Positions 50,981 through 60,014 of a DNA stretch of 64,000 nt are shown in pieces; within the stretch, counting starts at the first letter, position 1; each line of letters begins with the position of its first letter. Under the pieces are notes generated by a model that worked only from the letters and a program-made list of their open reading frames with translations, did not search any database and was not told the DNA's origin. A program made the position numbers and the translations under genes. Source of the DNA: Bdellovibrio bacteriovorus (GTDB lineage: Bacteria > Bdellovibrionota > Bdellovibrionia > Bdellovibrionales > Bdellovibrionaceae); the NCBI RefSeq assembly GCF_001592735.1, contig NZ_LUKE01000001.1, positions 124,001-188,000 on the forward strand. Direction: 5' to 3'.

Positions 50981-53083
50981 ATGAAGACATCTCGGACGTT
51001 ACTGAATACATGTTTTTTTGCCTTAGGCATTTTAATGCCTCTTGAGGTCCTTGCATCCCCGCCACTCCTGAGCTATCAGGGCCGCATCGTCAAATTAGAT
51101 GGTAGCCCATTAGAATTCCCCAGCGTCAGTTTCTTATTTGAAATTACGTCAGCCTCTGGAACTTGCGTATTATATCGAGAGCAAGTCAATGGAGTAAATA
51201 TGACAAACTCTAAGGGGGTTTTCGATTCCCCTATCGGCCACTCCCATAGCTATCCAGGATCGCCGACCTTTACCATCTTAGATAGTTTTAACAACCAAGG
51301 TTCATTGACCTGCGATGGCGGGCTGCCGTTTAATCCGGCCGCCGACGAAGGACGACGCCTGCGGGTGCAATTTCACGACGGAATTTCATGGCATCGCATT
51401 TCCCCGGACACCGTCATTCGCTCCGTTCCCTATGCGGGTTTTAGCCTTGCAGCTCAAAAGTTAGGATCAAACACGGCGGCGGATTTTATTCTAAAAAACA
51501 CTTTACCCGTGACTCCGTGTGCGGGCACGGAAGTCCTTACCTTTAACGGAACCAGCTTTACATGCGTGACGGATCAAGGAGGCGCCGGAGGTGCCTCGGG
51601 TCCTGCCAGCGGAGATCTTTCAGGCACATACCCTTCCCCGACTGTAGCCCTAGGTGCCATAACCCCCGCAAAACTTTCTAACGGCACATCCAGCGGTCAA
51701 GTCTTGCGTTACGATGGCAGCGCGTGGAGTTACGCAAAACTGCGTTACACAGATCTGGTGAATGCCGGTGGCACGAGCCCTTGGCCGACCGGCTCTTGCA
51801 CCGCAGGTCAGTACATTACTTGGGTTTCAGTCTCTGACGGGTTTGGGTGTGCAAGCTTTGTCTCTTCAAATGTGACGACCGCGTTAGGTTTTGTTCCTTT
51901 AAATCCGGCAAATAATCTCAGCGAACTAAATAATGCCACAACTGCCAGATCAAATCTTGGATTGGGTGCCATCGCCACTTATGGCATCGCTTCTGGAGGA
52001 GCGGTTTTAGACGGAGGAAATACCCTCACCGGTGAGATGAGTATCGGATCCTTATCCGCACACTCCGTGTCGTTACAAACTCAAGGTACAAAAAAAATGA
52101 CCGTGCTTACTTCAGGCTTCGTGGGTATTGGCACTGAAAATCCGGCGACCACCCTGCACGTGGCAAGCACCATTCCCGATACCACCACTCAGCCCGATCG
52201 CGCCGGGTTGATCGTGGATGGCGAAGGCACGGGCTTTGGCGGACGTTTAGCGATACGATCTTTTTCAGACACGCAAGCTGCGCACTTAGTGGCCTATCGC
52301 TCGATGGGAACAAAGGCCGCCCCGACGGCGATTACTTCAGGAAAAACTATTTTCAATATCTTTGGCTACGCTTATGACGGCACAGGATGGTCGACCAACA
52401 CAAACTCTCCCGGGCTCTCGATGGTCGCCACTGAAAATTGGACCCCCACCGCCAAGGCTTCTCGGTTAGGGTTTTGGACCACACCGCCGGGCACCGCCAC
52501 CGCCGAAGAACGACTGCGAATTACCGCCGAGGGCAAAGTCGGCATCGGGACAACAACCCCTGAAAGCACATTGCAAGTTGCGGGCTATTTACAAATGGCA
52601 ACGGTTTCTTCAGCCCCGGCCGCGACGGATTGTGATAGTGCCGCCGAATATGGTCGAATCAAGTCTGATCCCACCAATGATCGCCTCTATCTATGTGCCG
52701 CGTCCGGATGGACCACGTATATGACGGGCGGTCCCAACACCTGCCCTGCGGGCTTTACTTTGATCGGTGCCGCGGGACTGCCTACAAGTTATTGCATCAG
52801 TACCAATGAACGAACAGCGGCGAGTTTTTTAGATGCTAAAAATTCTTGTTATTCAGTGACAAGCACTCGAGGCCCGGCCTCGCTTTGTTCAAATGAACAA
52901 TGGTATCGCGCGTGCAAAAGTGGGTCGGCCACCGGCATGACAGGGAATGAAGAATGGGCCAGCAATGTTTATCATCTGACCGGAGGGACAGTTTCCGTGG
53001 CGACGATGGGGTCTGCAAATTGCGAATCGATGGGCGAAGGCGCGGCGAGTGCGACCCGCGCCTATCGTTGTTGCCTAAATTAA
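50981..53083 (+). CDS. Fibre protein of the MAT (mosaic adhesive trimer) type
   Basis: A 700-residue exported protein (signal peptide to VLA, about residue 25). A conserved N-terminal domain with SYQGRIV and FLFEITSASGTC comes first, then a stalk resembling phage tail fibres: DLSGTYPSPTVALGAITPAKL, NLSELNNATTARSNLGLGAIA and two VGIGTxxPxxxLxV units (about 385 and 515). The C-terminal 110 residues form a Cys-rich tip (CPAGF, YCIS, SCYS, LCSNEQWYRACK, RCCLN). This matches the described fibre family used for prey recognition. The tip would set specificity. Start at 50981; an upstream codon at 50933 is less likely. Confidence 0.82.
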   Translation: MKTSRTLLNTCFFALGILMPLEVLASPPLLSYQGRIVKLDGSPLEFPSVSFLFEITSASGTCVLYREQVNGVNMTNSKGVFDSPIGHSHSYPGSPTFTILDSFNNQGSLTCDGGLPFNPAADEGRRLRVQFHDGISWHRISPDTVIRSVPYAGFSLAAQKLGSNTAADFILKNTLPVTPCAGTEVLTFNGTSFTCVTDQGGAGGASGPASGDLSGTYPSPTVALGAITPAKLSNGTSSGQVLRYDGSAWSYAKLRYTDLVNAGGTSPWPTGSCTAGQYITWVSVSDGFGCASFVSSNVTTALGFVPLNPANNLSELNNATTARSNLGLGAIATYGIASGGAVLDGGNTLTGEMSIGSLSAHSVSLQTQGTKKMTVLTSGFVGIGTENPATTLHVASTIPDTTTQPDRAGLIVDGEGTGFGGRLAIRSFSDTQAAHLVAYRSMGTKAAPTAITSGKTIFNIFGYAYDGTGWSTNTNSPGLSMVATENWTPTAKASRLGFWTTPPGTATAEERLRITAEGKVGIGTTTPESTLQVAGYLQMATVSSAPAATDCDSAAEYGRIKSDPTNDRLYLCAASGWTTYMTGGPNTCPAGFTLIGAAGLPTSYCISTNERTAASFLDAKNSCYSVTSTRGPASLCSNEQWYRACKSGSATGMTGNEEWASNVYHLTGGTVSVATMGSANCESMGEGAASATRAYRCCLN

Positions 53084-53084
53084 A

Positions 53085-53735
53085 TTATTCTTGCGGAGGT
53101 GTCGGAGGCGCCACTTTTTCTGGCCCACCTTCATGCGGGGGTCTTGGGCGAAGACGTCCTTCAGCTCCTTTTTTAGCAAGCTTTGATAGCACCGGATTTT
53201 CAGGAATATCAATTTGCTCTAAAACGTCCGCCACACGATTGATGTTGCTGACCCAGTCCGTGATGATCAGTTGATTGTTGATAGCAACGACATTCATTTC
53301 ACCATCTCTGGATGGCAAAATTCTAAGATCGCGGTTTAACTGCAACACAGAAACATTTTTAGGAGTGTAAACCCACGTATACATACGCTGTGGTTTCATC
53401 GAAGGTCTTTTCGTCGAAACTTCTAACATATTTCTTTGCACGTTGCGGGCGCTTTGCACCACCATCACGTCTTCTTGCTTGCTGATGGCAAAGCCATTTA
53501 AAGCCAGGCCATTAGACAACTGACTGAAAAATTCTTCTTTGGTAATCGGCTCTTGATTTAAGATCGTGATTTTACCGCGCACGCCGGGATCAATGATGAA
53601 TTTTTGCCCGGTGGCTTTGGCGTAGTTTTCAATAACTTTTGTCAGCTCTTCAGAGTTGAAATTGACTTTTACTTTGTCGTCGGCAAAGACCGAAAGAGTG
53701 GTGAAGAAAACCAAGATAACCGCAATAAGTTTCAT
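53085..53735 (-). CDS. Secretin N-domain-only exported protein
   Basis: A 216-residue exported protein. The signal peptide ends FAD, and two domains resemble the N-domains of GspD/PilQ secretins: VKVNFNSEELTKVIENYAKATG with FIIDPGVRGKITI, then YTPKNVSVLQLNRDLRILPSRDGEMNVVAINNQLIITD. The C-terminal 30 residues are Pro/Arg/Glu-rich. There is no secretin barrel, and the length is far too short for a secretin. AAGGAAGTACCTT is the RBS. It may be a periplasmic accessory or decoy partner of a secretin elsewhere. Confidence 0.75.
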   Translation of the reverse strand: MKLIAVILVFFTTLSVFADDKVKVNFNSEELTKVIENYAKATGQKFIIDPGVRGKITILNQEPITKEEFFSQLSNGLALNGFAISKQEDVMVVQSARNVQRNMLEVSTKRPSMKPQRMYTWVYTPKNVSVLQLNRDLRILPSRDGEMNVVAINNQLIITDWVSNINRVADVLEQIDIPENPVLSKLAKKGAEGRLRPRPPHEGGPEKVAPPTPPQE

Positions 53736-53869
53736 AAGGTACTTCCTTTCCCAAAAAGGGTTGAGATTGGGTTTATCAAGGAAGTCTTTCACACACAAAA
53801 CAAAGATCCGAACCTAGACCTTATGAAGCAGCAGCACAGTTCCAACTTGGAACTGTATTCCCAAAAAAC

Positions 53870-53900
53870 AAAAGCCACGAAATTAACTTCGTGGCTTTTT
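53870..53900 (-). terminator. Terminator of the 53935 barrel gene
   Basis: AAAAGCCACGAA, loop ATTAAC, TTCGTGGCTTTTT, with poly-T on both strands. A second perfect palindrome (CAGTTCC-AACTT-GGAACTG, 53837-53855) lies further downstream in the same gap. Confidence 0.85.
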
Positions 53901-53934
53901 ATGTACCGAATTTTTACTAAAAGAAGCTGGTACC

Positions 53935-54474
53935 TTAGAATTCCCAAGGTAAAGAGACTGATAGCACGTACGCGTTGTTTTTCGCGTCCGGGCTTAAAGA
54001 GCCTGAGCTTTGTTCGTCAAAAGTTTCCATCAAGTATTCAAAGTTCAAACAAATGAATGGAAGACCCGTGAAGCTTAAGCCCAGCTTTGTGCTTTTACCT
54101 TTGATTTTATTGTTGTAGTCGTCAAATTTGATTTCATTCATCAATCCATACCCCAACCAACCTCTAAGCAAGATCGGAAAGTCCACTCCCACCACGGCCC
54201 ATAAAGTGTTGCGTTTCGCGTCCGAATCAGAAACATTGGCCGTGTCAGAATCAAAATTAGCACTCACCGTCGTCGCGTAATCTAACCCCGCCCAAAACAT
54301 GACAGGTGCCGTCCACGCTACGCGTGCTCCCAAAAGTGTCCCATTCATTTTACCGTCAGCATTGTCTTTAAAAGTCCCCATCTCGTAACCCAAGTAAGGC
54401 TCAAGCAAAAGACCGGCATTCGCCGCACTTCCAAATCCTAAAATCAACGCGCACACCGCGAATAGCTTTTTCAT
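53935..54474 (-). CDS. Predicted 8-strand outer-membrane barrel protein
   Basis: A 179-residue exported protein with a signal peptide to about residue 20 (AANA) and amphipathic strands separated by polar loops (GLLLEPYLGYEMGTF, GTLLGARVAW, FWAGLDYATTV, GWLGYGLMNEI, KLGLSFTGLPFICLNFEYLM) and a C-terminal strand ending LPWEF, the Phe-terminal outer-membrane signature. AAGGAGAGTTTG is the RBS. The length suits an OmpW/OmpA-like 8-strand barrel. Substrate unknown. Confidence 0.8.
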   Translation of the reverse strand: MKKLFAVCALILGFGSAANAGLLLEPYLGYEMGTFKDNADGKMNGTLLGARVAWTAPVMFWAGLDYATTVSANFDSDTANVSDSDAKRNTLWAVVGVDFPILLRGWLGYGLMNEIKFDDYNNKIKGKSTKLGLSFTGLPFICLNFEYLMETFDEQSSGSLSPDAKNNAYVLSVSLPWEF

Positions 54475-54688
54475 CAAACTCTCCTTGTTAAATATCGAAC
54501 AATCAAAGTTTGAGCCGACTCGCAAAAAGGGTCAATCAAATCACGACCAGCAAAAACTTTTTCGCCAAATCGAACCAATGAGTTTTTATGTTACGCAGGA
54601 TAAGCATTGCCGTCTTTGGCCATAATGCTCAAGCTCGGGTCAAATGACAAAGGGGCCAAAATGTTAGATGTCGTGCAAAGCGCAGTAA

Positions 54689-55327
54689 TTAACGTAAAGC
54701 CGCTATCGCGGTTTTATAGTCGCGACCAAATACGAAACTTCCCGCCACAAAAACATCGGCTTCGTGACATAGCTTCGCAGTTTCGGCGTTGATACCGCCA
54801 TCGACTTCAATCAGGCAAGACAGTTTCTTAGAGCTGATTTCCTGGCGTAAACGCGAGATCTTGGCAATCTGATCGGCCATAAAGGATTGACCGCCAAAGC
54901 CAGGCTCTACGGTCATAACAAGCACTAAATCGCTTAAAGGGAGCAACGGCAGAACCGTGTCCAGAGAAGTTCCCGGACGCAAAGTGATGCCGGCTTTCGC
55001 CCCCAACTCACGGATGCGTTTAAGCACCGCCGCGGGATCTTTTGTCGATTCGACGTGAATGGTCAAATAATCACTGCCCGCTTTGATGAAGTCTTCGATG
55101 TAGCGTTCAGGTTCTTCAATCATCAAATGAACATCTAAAGGGATCGGAGAAACTTTTTTTAACGACTTCACCACCGGGATACCGATTGTGATATTCGGAA
55201 CAAAACGTCCGTCCATAACATCCACATGAATCCAGTCCGCCCCTGCTTGTGATACCGCGTGAATTTCTTTTTCTAGATTTGCAAAGTCCGCGGATAAAAT
55301 TGAAGGCGCAACCATTTTAGATGCCAA
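54689..55327 (-). CDS. rpe: Ribulose-phosphate 3-epimerase
   Basis: A 212-residue TIM barrel interconverting ribulose-5-phosphate and xylulose-5-phosphate. Motifs: VAPSILSADFANLEKEI, WIHVDVMDGRFVPNITIG, LDVHLMIEEPERYI, MTVEPGFGGQSFM and IEVDGGINAETA. The start is probably a TTG at 55327: AGGAG lies six bases upstream, while the in-frame ATG at 55315 has no RBS at usable distance. It overlaps fmt by 11 nt. Confidence 0.95.
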   Translation of the reverse strand: MASKMVAPSILSADFANLEKEIHAVSQAGADWIHVDVMDGRFVPNITIGIPVVKSLKKVSPIPLDVHLMIEEPERYIEDFIKAGSDYLTIHVESTKDPAAVLKRIRELGAKAGITLRPGTSLDTVLPLLPLSDLVLVMTVEPGFGGQSFMADQIAKISRLRQEISSKKLSCLIEVDGGINAETAKLCHEADVFVAGSFVFGRDYKTAIAALR

Positions 55328-56264
55328 GTTTGTCTCCTACTTTAAGATCATGACCTTTAAGAAAATCTTGAACCTTCATGCGGGTGCGCGATTCGGGCTG
55401 CACTTCCAAAAGTTTTAATGAGCCTTCCCCACACGCCACCACGATATGATCGTCCGCGATCGCCGTGATAGTGCCGGGTTCTGATTTAGAAGACTGATCT
55501 AGGGGCACCGCTTTATGCAACTTCAATTTTTTACCTTGAAGCAAAGTGTAAACGCCCGGCCCATAAACAAAACCGCGCATTTTTCCATCGACCGCACACG
55601 CCGAAGTTTTAAAATCAATAAAACATTCTGCCTTATCAATTTTTGGCGCAATCGTAACTTGGGATTCATCTTGAGGAATCGGTCCGATATTGCCGCGCAC
55701 ATAGTCCATCAATTCAACCCGTAAAAGATCGGCACCTAAAACCGCCAATTCATCATGCAATTGCATGGCGTCCATATCTGGGCGAATCTTAACTTTCCGA
55801 ATGCCGATGATATCCCCGGCATCTAATTTTTTAACCATGCGCTGTAAGGTCACGCCGGATTCTGCATCCAAGGCTTCAATCGCACGCTGAATGGGCGCGG
55901 CCCCCCGCCAGCGCGGTAAAATAGAACCATGCACATTCACGCAACCAAAACGGAACGAGCTCATAAAGTCTTCGGTCAGGATTTGACCAAAAGCCACAAC
56001 GATTCCGACTTCCGCTCCCCAAGAGCGAATTTCCGCAACCGCGGCCGGATCTTTTTTTAAAGATTCAGGGGTCACCACACGAAGACCGTGTTCAAGAGCT
56101 AAGGTTTTTACCGGGCTTGGGGTCAGCTGAAGCTTACGACCCGCCGGACGATCTGGTTGAGAAACAACGCCGACAACTTCAAAGTGCTCATCATCAAGCA
56201 GCGCTTTCAGGGACGTGACGGCAAATTCTGGCGTCCCTAGGAAACACACGCGCACCTTGCTCAC
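55317..56264 (-). CDS. fmt: Methionyl-tRNA formyltransferase
   Basis: A 315-residue enzyme formylating initiator Met-tRNA with 10-formyl-THF. Motifs: FLGTPEFAVTSLKALL, QPDRPAGRKLQLTPSPVK, NVHGSILPRWRGAAPIQRAI (catalytic Asn-His-Asp region) and MVKKLDAGDIIG; the C-terminal OB-fold domain is present. The start is GTG 56264, overlapping the def stop by one base (TAGTG). It is part of lptG-def-fmt-rpe. Confidence 0.96.
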   Translation of the reverse strand: MSKVRVCFLGTPEFAVTSLKALLDDEHFEVVGVVSQPDRPAGRKLQLTPSPVKTLALEHGLRVVTPESLKKDPAAVAEIRSWGAEVGIVVAFGQILTEDFMSSFRFGCVNVHGSILPRWRGAAPIQRAIEALDAESGVTLQRMVKKLDAGDIIGIRKVKIRPDMDAMQLHDELAVLGADLLRVELMDYVRGNIGPIPQDESQVTIAPKIDKAECFIDFKTSACAVDGKMRGFVYGPGVYTLLQGKKLKLHKAVPLDQSSKSEPGTITAIADDHIVVACGEGSLKLLEVQPESRTRMKVQDFLKGHDLKVGDKLGI

Positions 56265-56872
56265 TAGCGTTTGTCCTTGGCTAATTCTTTTTGTTTTTCT
56301 TTTTCAGCTTCTTTTTCTTCCTTCACAGGATAGCCGTATTTTTTGATCTGATTTTTAATTTTGTTCGATTTCACAAAGCTTAAATGATCGACAAATAAAG
56401 TGCCTTCTAAGTGATCCAGTTCATGCTGCATACAAATCGCCAGCAGACCGTCGGTTTTTACGATGAACTCTTTGCCGTTAATATCAAAAGCTTTCATTTC
56501 GATGTAATTAAAACGCTCGACGGTTTCGTAATAACCCGGGATCGACAAGCAACCTTCATCAAAAGTTGTTTTGCCTTCCCCTTTAACGATTTCAGGATTA
56601 ATCAAGATCAGTGGCTGCGGAACGGCCTTTTCAAGATCCGACATTTCGTCATACTTGTAACGGCGTCCCCCTTCATCTTTAGGACGAGTGTCGATCACGA
56701 TCATGCGTTTTAATTCACCAATTTGCGGAGCCGCCAAGCCAATGCCGTTCGCATCGTACATGGTTTCAATCATGTCCTCGGACAGCTGTTTAAGCTCTGG
56801 GGCAAACTCTTTCACGGGAGTTGAAACTTCCCGCAATTTCGGGTCTGGGAATGTGAGGATTTTCTTGATCAT
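56264..56872 (-). CDS. def: Peptide deformylase
   Basis: A 202-residue metalloenzyme removing the N-formyl group. The three motifs are GIGLAAPQ, EGCLSIPG and MQHELDHLEG. A longer than usual loop (DTRPKDEGGRRYKYDEM onward, roughly residues 64-90) and a Lys/Glu-rich C-terminal tail (EEKEAEKEKQKELAKDKR) are unusual additions. GGAGGTCCCTC precedes ATG 56872. It lies 28 bp after lptG. Confidence 0.95.
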   Translation of the reverse strand: MIKKILTFPDPKLREVSTPVKEFAPELKQLSEDMIETMYDANGIGLAAPQIGELKRMIVIDTRPKDEGGRRYKYDEMSDLEKAVPQPLILINPEIVKGEGKTTFDEGCLSIPGYYETVERFNYIEMKAFDINGKEFIVKTDGLLAICMQHELDHLEGTLFVDHLSFVKSNKIKNQIKKYGYPVKEEKEAEKEKQKELAKDKR

Positions 56873-56900
56873 GAGGGACCTCCGAGAGGCCCCCATTATA

Positions 56901-57980
56901 TCAGCGTTTCAGCCTTTTGAGAAGAACCAAGCCTAAAGTGGCCATGATTATATTCGGAGCCCAAGCGGCTACGACCGGCGGTATTGTTCCGTGCTGCCCC
57001 AGGGTAATCCCTGACGAATAAAATACGTAATAAGCAAAAACCAGGGCTAAACAAATCCCCACGTTCAGCATAGTTCCGCCGGAACGCGCCCGGCCAACAC
57101 TGAAAGGAATACCCAATAAACACATCACGATACCCGCAAAAGCAAAGCCAAATTTCGACTGATAGTCGACCTCATAAGCCAAGGTATCAAGACCCGCCTG
57201 GCGGTTTTTTTCGATAAAATGTTTCAGTTCTTTTTGTGACATCATGTCGGCGGTTTGCCCGGCACTTTGCAAGTCTTTTGAGTCTTCGGCCATCACGATG
57301 TTTTTAGTTTTAAAGTGACTGGTCAAAGGAAAGCTTGATTCTTTAGTAAAGACCGTGACGGTGCCTTTTTCTAGGGCCCATTGCGCCCCTTGGATGCTGA
57401 CTTCACGAGCCGTGATCATTTGCACCAAGTCCCAGTCCTCGTTAAAGAAATACATCGTCAAACCTTGGGCCTTGTTCCCTTGCGCATTCAAGGTTTGAAT
57501 ATTGAATAAAGAATTTTTTGAGCGATACCAGATCTTGTCCGTTTTAATTGTGGAAAAACGATGCGGCTCTTTTTTTAAGTCGTAATATAAAATATAGTTC
57601 TTTTCTTTGATCGTTTTCGGAATGATGCGGTCGGAAGACACGTAACCCACGGCCGAAATCAGCGTCACCCAGATCAGCATGGGTAAAGCCACGCGAAAAA
57701 GACTCATCCCCGCGGCAAATAACGCAACGAGTTCATTTGCTTTATTCAAACTTGAAAGCGTTAAGATCGTGCCCAATAAACAGGCGACCGGCAGAAGCTG
57801 GCGGATGATTTCAGGGAAATAAAAAAGATAGTATTTCACGAGGGCCGAGGGCGCTACGCCCTTGTATTCGGTCAGGGTGGACATCGCGTCGACGGCAGAA
57901 AACAGCGTCAAAAAGACGGCCATGGCCCCCAAAAAGTAGCCCCAAAAAAGCCAGGTTGTATATCGATCGATGCGGTTCAC
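56901..57980 (-). CDS. lptG: LPS export system permease LptG/LptF
   Basis: A 359-residue inner-membrane protein with six membrane helices, three before and three after a large periplasmic beta-jellyroll domain (about residues 130-260). The YjgP/YjgQ signature near the N-terminus (LFWGYFLGAMAVFLTLFSAV) and SLNKANELVALFAAGMSLFRVALPML fit LptG/LptF. It forms a channel with LptB elsewhere to move LPS out of the inner membrane. It is the first gene of the def-fmt-rpe operon and divergent from the receiver gene. Confidence 0.92.
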   Translation of the reverse strand: MNRIDRYTTWLFWGYFLGAMAVFLTLFSAVDAMSTLTEYKGVAPSALVKYYLFYFPEIIRQLLPVACLLGTILTLSSLNKANELVALFAAGMSLFRVALPMLIWVTLISAVGYVSSDRIIPKTIKEKNYILYYDLKKEPHRFSTIKTDKIWYRSKNSLFNIQTLNAQGNKAQGLTMYFFNEDWDLVQMITAREVSIQGAQWALEKGTVTVFTKESSFPLTSHFKTKNIVMAEDSKDLQSAGQTADMMSQKELKHFIEKNRQAGLDTLAYEVDYQSKFGFAFAGIVMCLLGIPFSVGRARSGGTMLNVGICLALVFAYYVFYSSGITLGQHGTIPPVVAAWAPNIIMATLGLVLLKRLKR

Positions 57981-58039
57981 AGCTGCCTACTCCCAGATCA
58001 CGCTTGACTCATTCAGCCTTTCCGATTTTACTTTTAAGT

Positions 58040-59149
58040 ATGGCTTTACGCGTCTTGCTTGCAGATGAGAGTTCCACAATCAAAAAAGTAATGCAACTGG
58101 CATTGTCTGACTTCGCTGTCGAAGTTAAATCCGTGCCCGTGGGACTTGATGTGTTGGCTGTCACAAAGACCTTCAATCCTGATATTATTTTTGCCGATGT
58201 TCTTTTGACGAAGCGTTCGGGCTATGAAGTCTGCGCCGATATCAAAATGGATCCTGCGACAGCTCAAATTCCTGTGGTTTTGATGTGGAGCGGTTTCATG
58301 GAAATCGACGAAGAAAAAGCGACCACTTGCAAAGCAGATCGCCGTTTAGAAAAACCTTTTGACGCAGAACATTTGCGCTCTATCGTAAATGATTTGGTCG
58401 TGAAAACTAAAGCCAATCCGGTCAGTTCATTTTTAAGTTTCCCGGAAATGCCCGAGTTCGAAGAAACTCCGGCCGAAGCAAATGCTCCTGCTGAAGATCG
58501 CCTCTCAAATTCGGATGTTTTTGCGATTCCGGAAGTGGAAGATGCTGATGCCTTTTCGGTTCCCGGAGAAGAATTTTCAGCGGTGCCACTGACGAATCCT
58601 CGATCTCAAGATGAGGCCGAAGAAGGTGGCTGGGCACACCAAGATTTAACTAAGTTTAAAATTCAAATTCCTGAAGCCGAAAACGATTTCGCCTCGAAAT
58701 TTGTAATTCCGCAAGATGATGATCTTAACAACGCTCATATCGAAATGGATGGTGAGTTTGAAGAGATCAGCTTTGATAAAAAAACGACGCCCAAGCTTCC
58801 GGCCGCAAAACCGGCTCCGCACGCAGCAAAAGGTGGCACTTCAACACCGAATGTCGATTCTTTTGTTAGCAAAGTTGAAAAATCCGTCAAAGAACAAATG
58901 ATGGAGACTCTGCAAAGAGGATCTGCTGCAGCCAAAGCGCCGGCAGGCCCCGCCACTTCTGCGCCTAATGCTCAGGGTAAAGCGCAATCCAAGGGTGACT
59001 TAGATCCACAAATGATGGAAAAGATTATTCGTGAGGAAGCTCGCGAAGTGATCGAGTCCATTTGTTGGAAAGTCCTTCCAGAAATCGCCGAACGCATCGT
59101 TCGTGCCGAACTCAATAAGCTCCTCAAAGAAACTGAAAAGAATATTTAG
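58040..59149 (+). CDS. Receiver-domain protein with long linker and C-terminal helix
   Basis: A 369-residue protein. Residues 1-120 are a CheY-like receiver (LLADESS, phospho-acceptor Asp in IIFADVLL, LEKPFD). A 190-residue acidic, Pro/Ala-rich disordered linker follows. The C-terminal helix has ESICWKVLPEIAERIVRAEL, a pattern seen at the C-termini of several deltaproteobacterial polarity and motility receivers. There is no DNA-binding domain. Start ATG 58040 lies within the divergent lptG start region. It could be a localisation or motility regulator; identity with a specific polarity protein cannot be claimed. Confidence 0.8.
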   Translation: MALRVLLADESSTIKKVMQLALSDFAVEVKSVPVGLDVLAVTKTFNPDIIFADVLLTKRSGYEVCADIKMDPATAQIPVVLMWSGFMEIDEEKATTCKADRRLEKPFDAEHLRSIVNDLVVKTKANPVSSFLSFPEMPEFEETPAEANAPAEDRLSNSDVFAIPEVEDADAFSVPGEEFSAVPLTNPRSQDEAEEGGWAHQDLTKFKIQIPEAENDFASKFVIPQDDDLNNAHIEMDGEFEEISFDKKTTPKLPAAKPAPHAAKGGTSTPNVDSFVSKVEKSVKEQMMETLQRGSAAAKAPAGPATSAPNAQGKAQSKGDLDPQMMEKIIREEAREVIESICWKVLPEIAERIVRAELNKLLKETEKNI

Positions 59150-59189
59150 TAGGCCCTTTAGGACCTACTCGTTTTGAGAGGTCCCATCG

Positions 59190-60014
59190 ATGAATTTACA
59201 AGAATTGATTCGCGCTGCCATTAAGGAAGACATGCCTCAAGGCGATGTCACCACGGAGTCTTTGGCTTTACGACCTCGCCAAGGACGTGCCCGTCTAAAA
59301 GCGAAAGAAGACATCGTTCTGTCCGGCACGATGGCGTTTGAACAATCCATGCAGGCCCTCGAGCCCAATGCACGCGTGAAATGGCATTTTGAAGAAGGTG
59401 ACGAGATTTTAAAAAATCAAATCATCTGCACGATCGAAGGGGATTTGGTCCAAGTCCTAAAGGCGGAACGCGTGGCTTTAAATTTCTTAGGCCATCTTTC
59501 CGGGATCGCCACCTTCACTCGCCGCTTCGTGAAACAGGTTGAAGGCACTAAAACTAAAATCTTAGACACTCGCAAAACAACCCCCGCTTTCCGTGACTTA
59601 GAAAAAAAGGCCGTGGTCCATGGCGGTGGTGTGAATCACCGTATGAACTTAAGCACGGCCATCTTGATCAAGGACAATCACATTTCTGTGATGGGTGGTA
59701 TCACGAAGGCGGTCGAACGCGTGCGCGAGCACAGTCAGCTCAGTGTTGAAGTCGAAGCTAGCACCCTTGAGCAAGTCAAAGAAGCTGTGAGCCTGAAGGT
59801 GAACCGCATCTTGCTTGATAATATGAATAACGACATTTTAAAACAGGCCGTGGCTTTGATACCTGCAACTATCGAAACCGAGGCCAGCGGTAATATGAAT
59901 TTAGAGCGCGTGCGTTCGGTGGCTGAAATCGGCGTGAATTTTATTTCTGTTGGCGCCTTAACTCATTCCGCCCCTTGTGCTGACGTGAGTCTCGTCTTTC
60001 ATTGGGAGGAATAA
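59190..60014 (+). CDS. nadC: Nicotinate-nucleotide pyrophosphorylase
   Basis: A 274-residue quinolinate phosphoribosyltransferase of the NAD de novo pathway. Motifs: EDMPQGDVTTESL, ERVALNFLGHLSGIAT, ILDTRKTTPAFRDLEKKAVVHGGGVNHRMNL (quoted in parts: ILDTRKTTPAFRDLEK, GGGVNHRMNL), IKDNHI and VEVEASTLEQ. The length is standard. GAGAGGTCCCATCG is the RBS. Its stop overlaps the birA start by one base (TAATG). Confidence 0.96.
   Translation: MNLQELIRAAIKEDMPQGDVTTESLALRPRQGRARLKAKEDIVLSGTMAFEQSMQALEPNARVKWHFEEGDEILKNQIICTIEGDLVQVLKAERVALNFLGHLSGIATFTRRFVKQVEGTKTKILDTRKTTPAFRDLEKKAVVHGGGVNHRMNLSTAILIKDNHISVMGGITKAVERVREHSQLSVEVEASTLEQVKEAVSLKVNRILLDNMNNDILKQAVALIPATIETEASGNMNLERVRSVAEIGVNFISVGALTHSAPCADVSLVFHWEE

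Noticed and set aside
58040-59149. Naming the receiver protein RomR
   Set aside because: Layout is similar but the defining Glu-rich C-terminus cannot be confirmed by eye.
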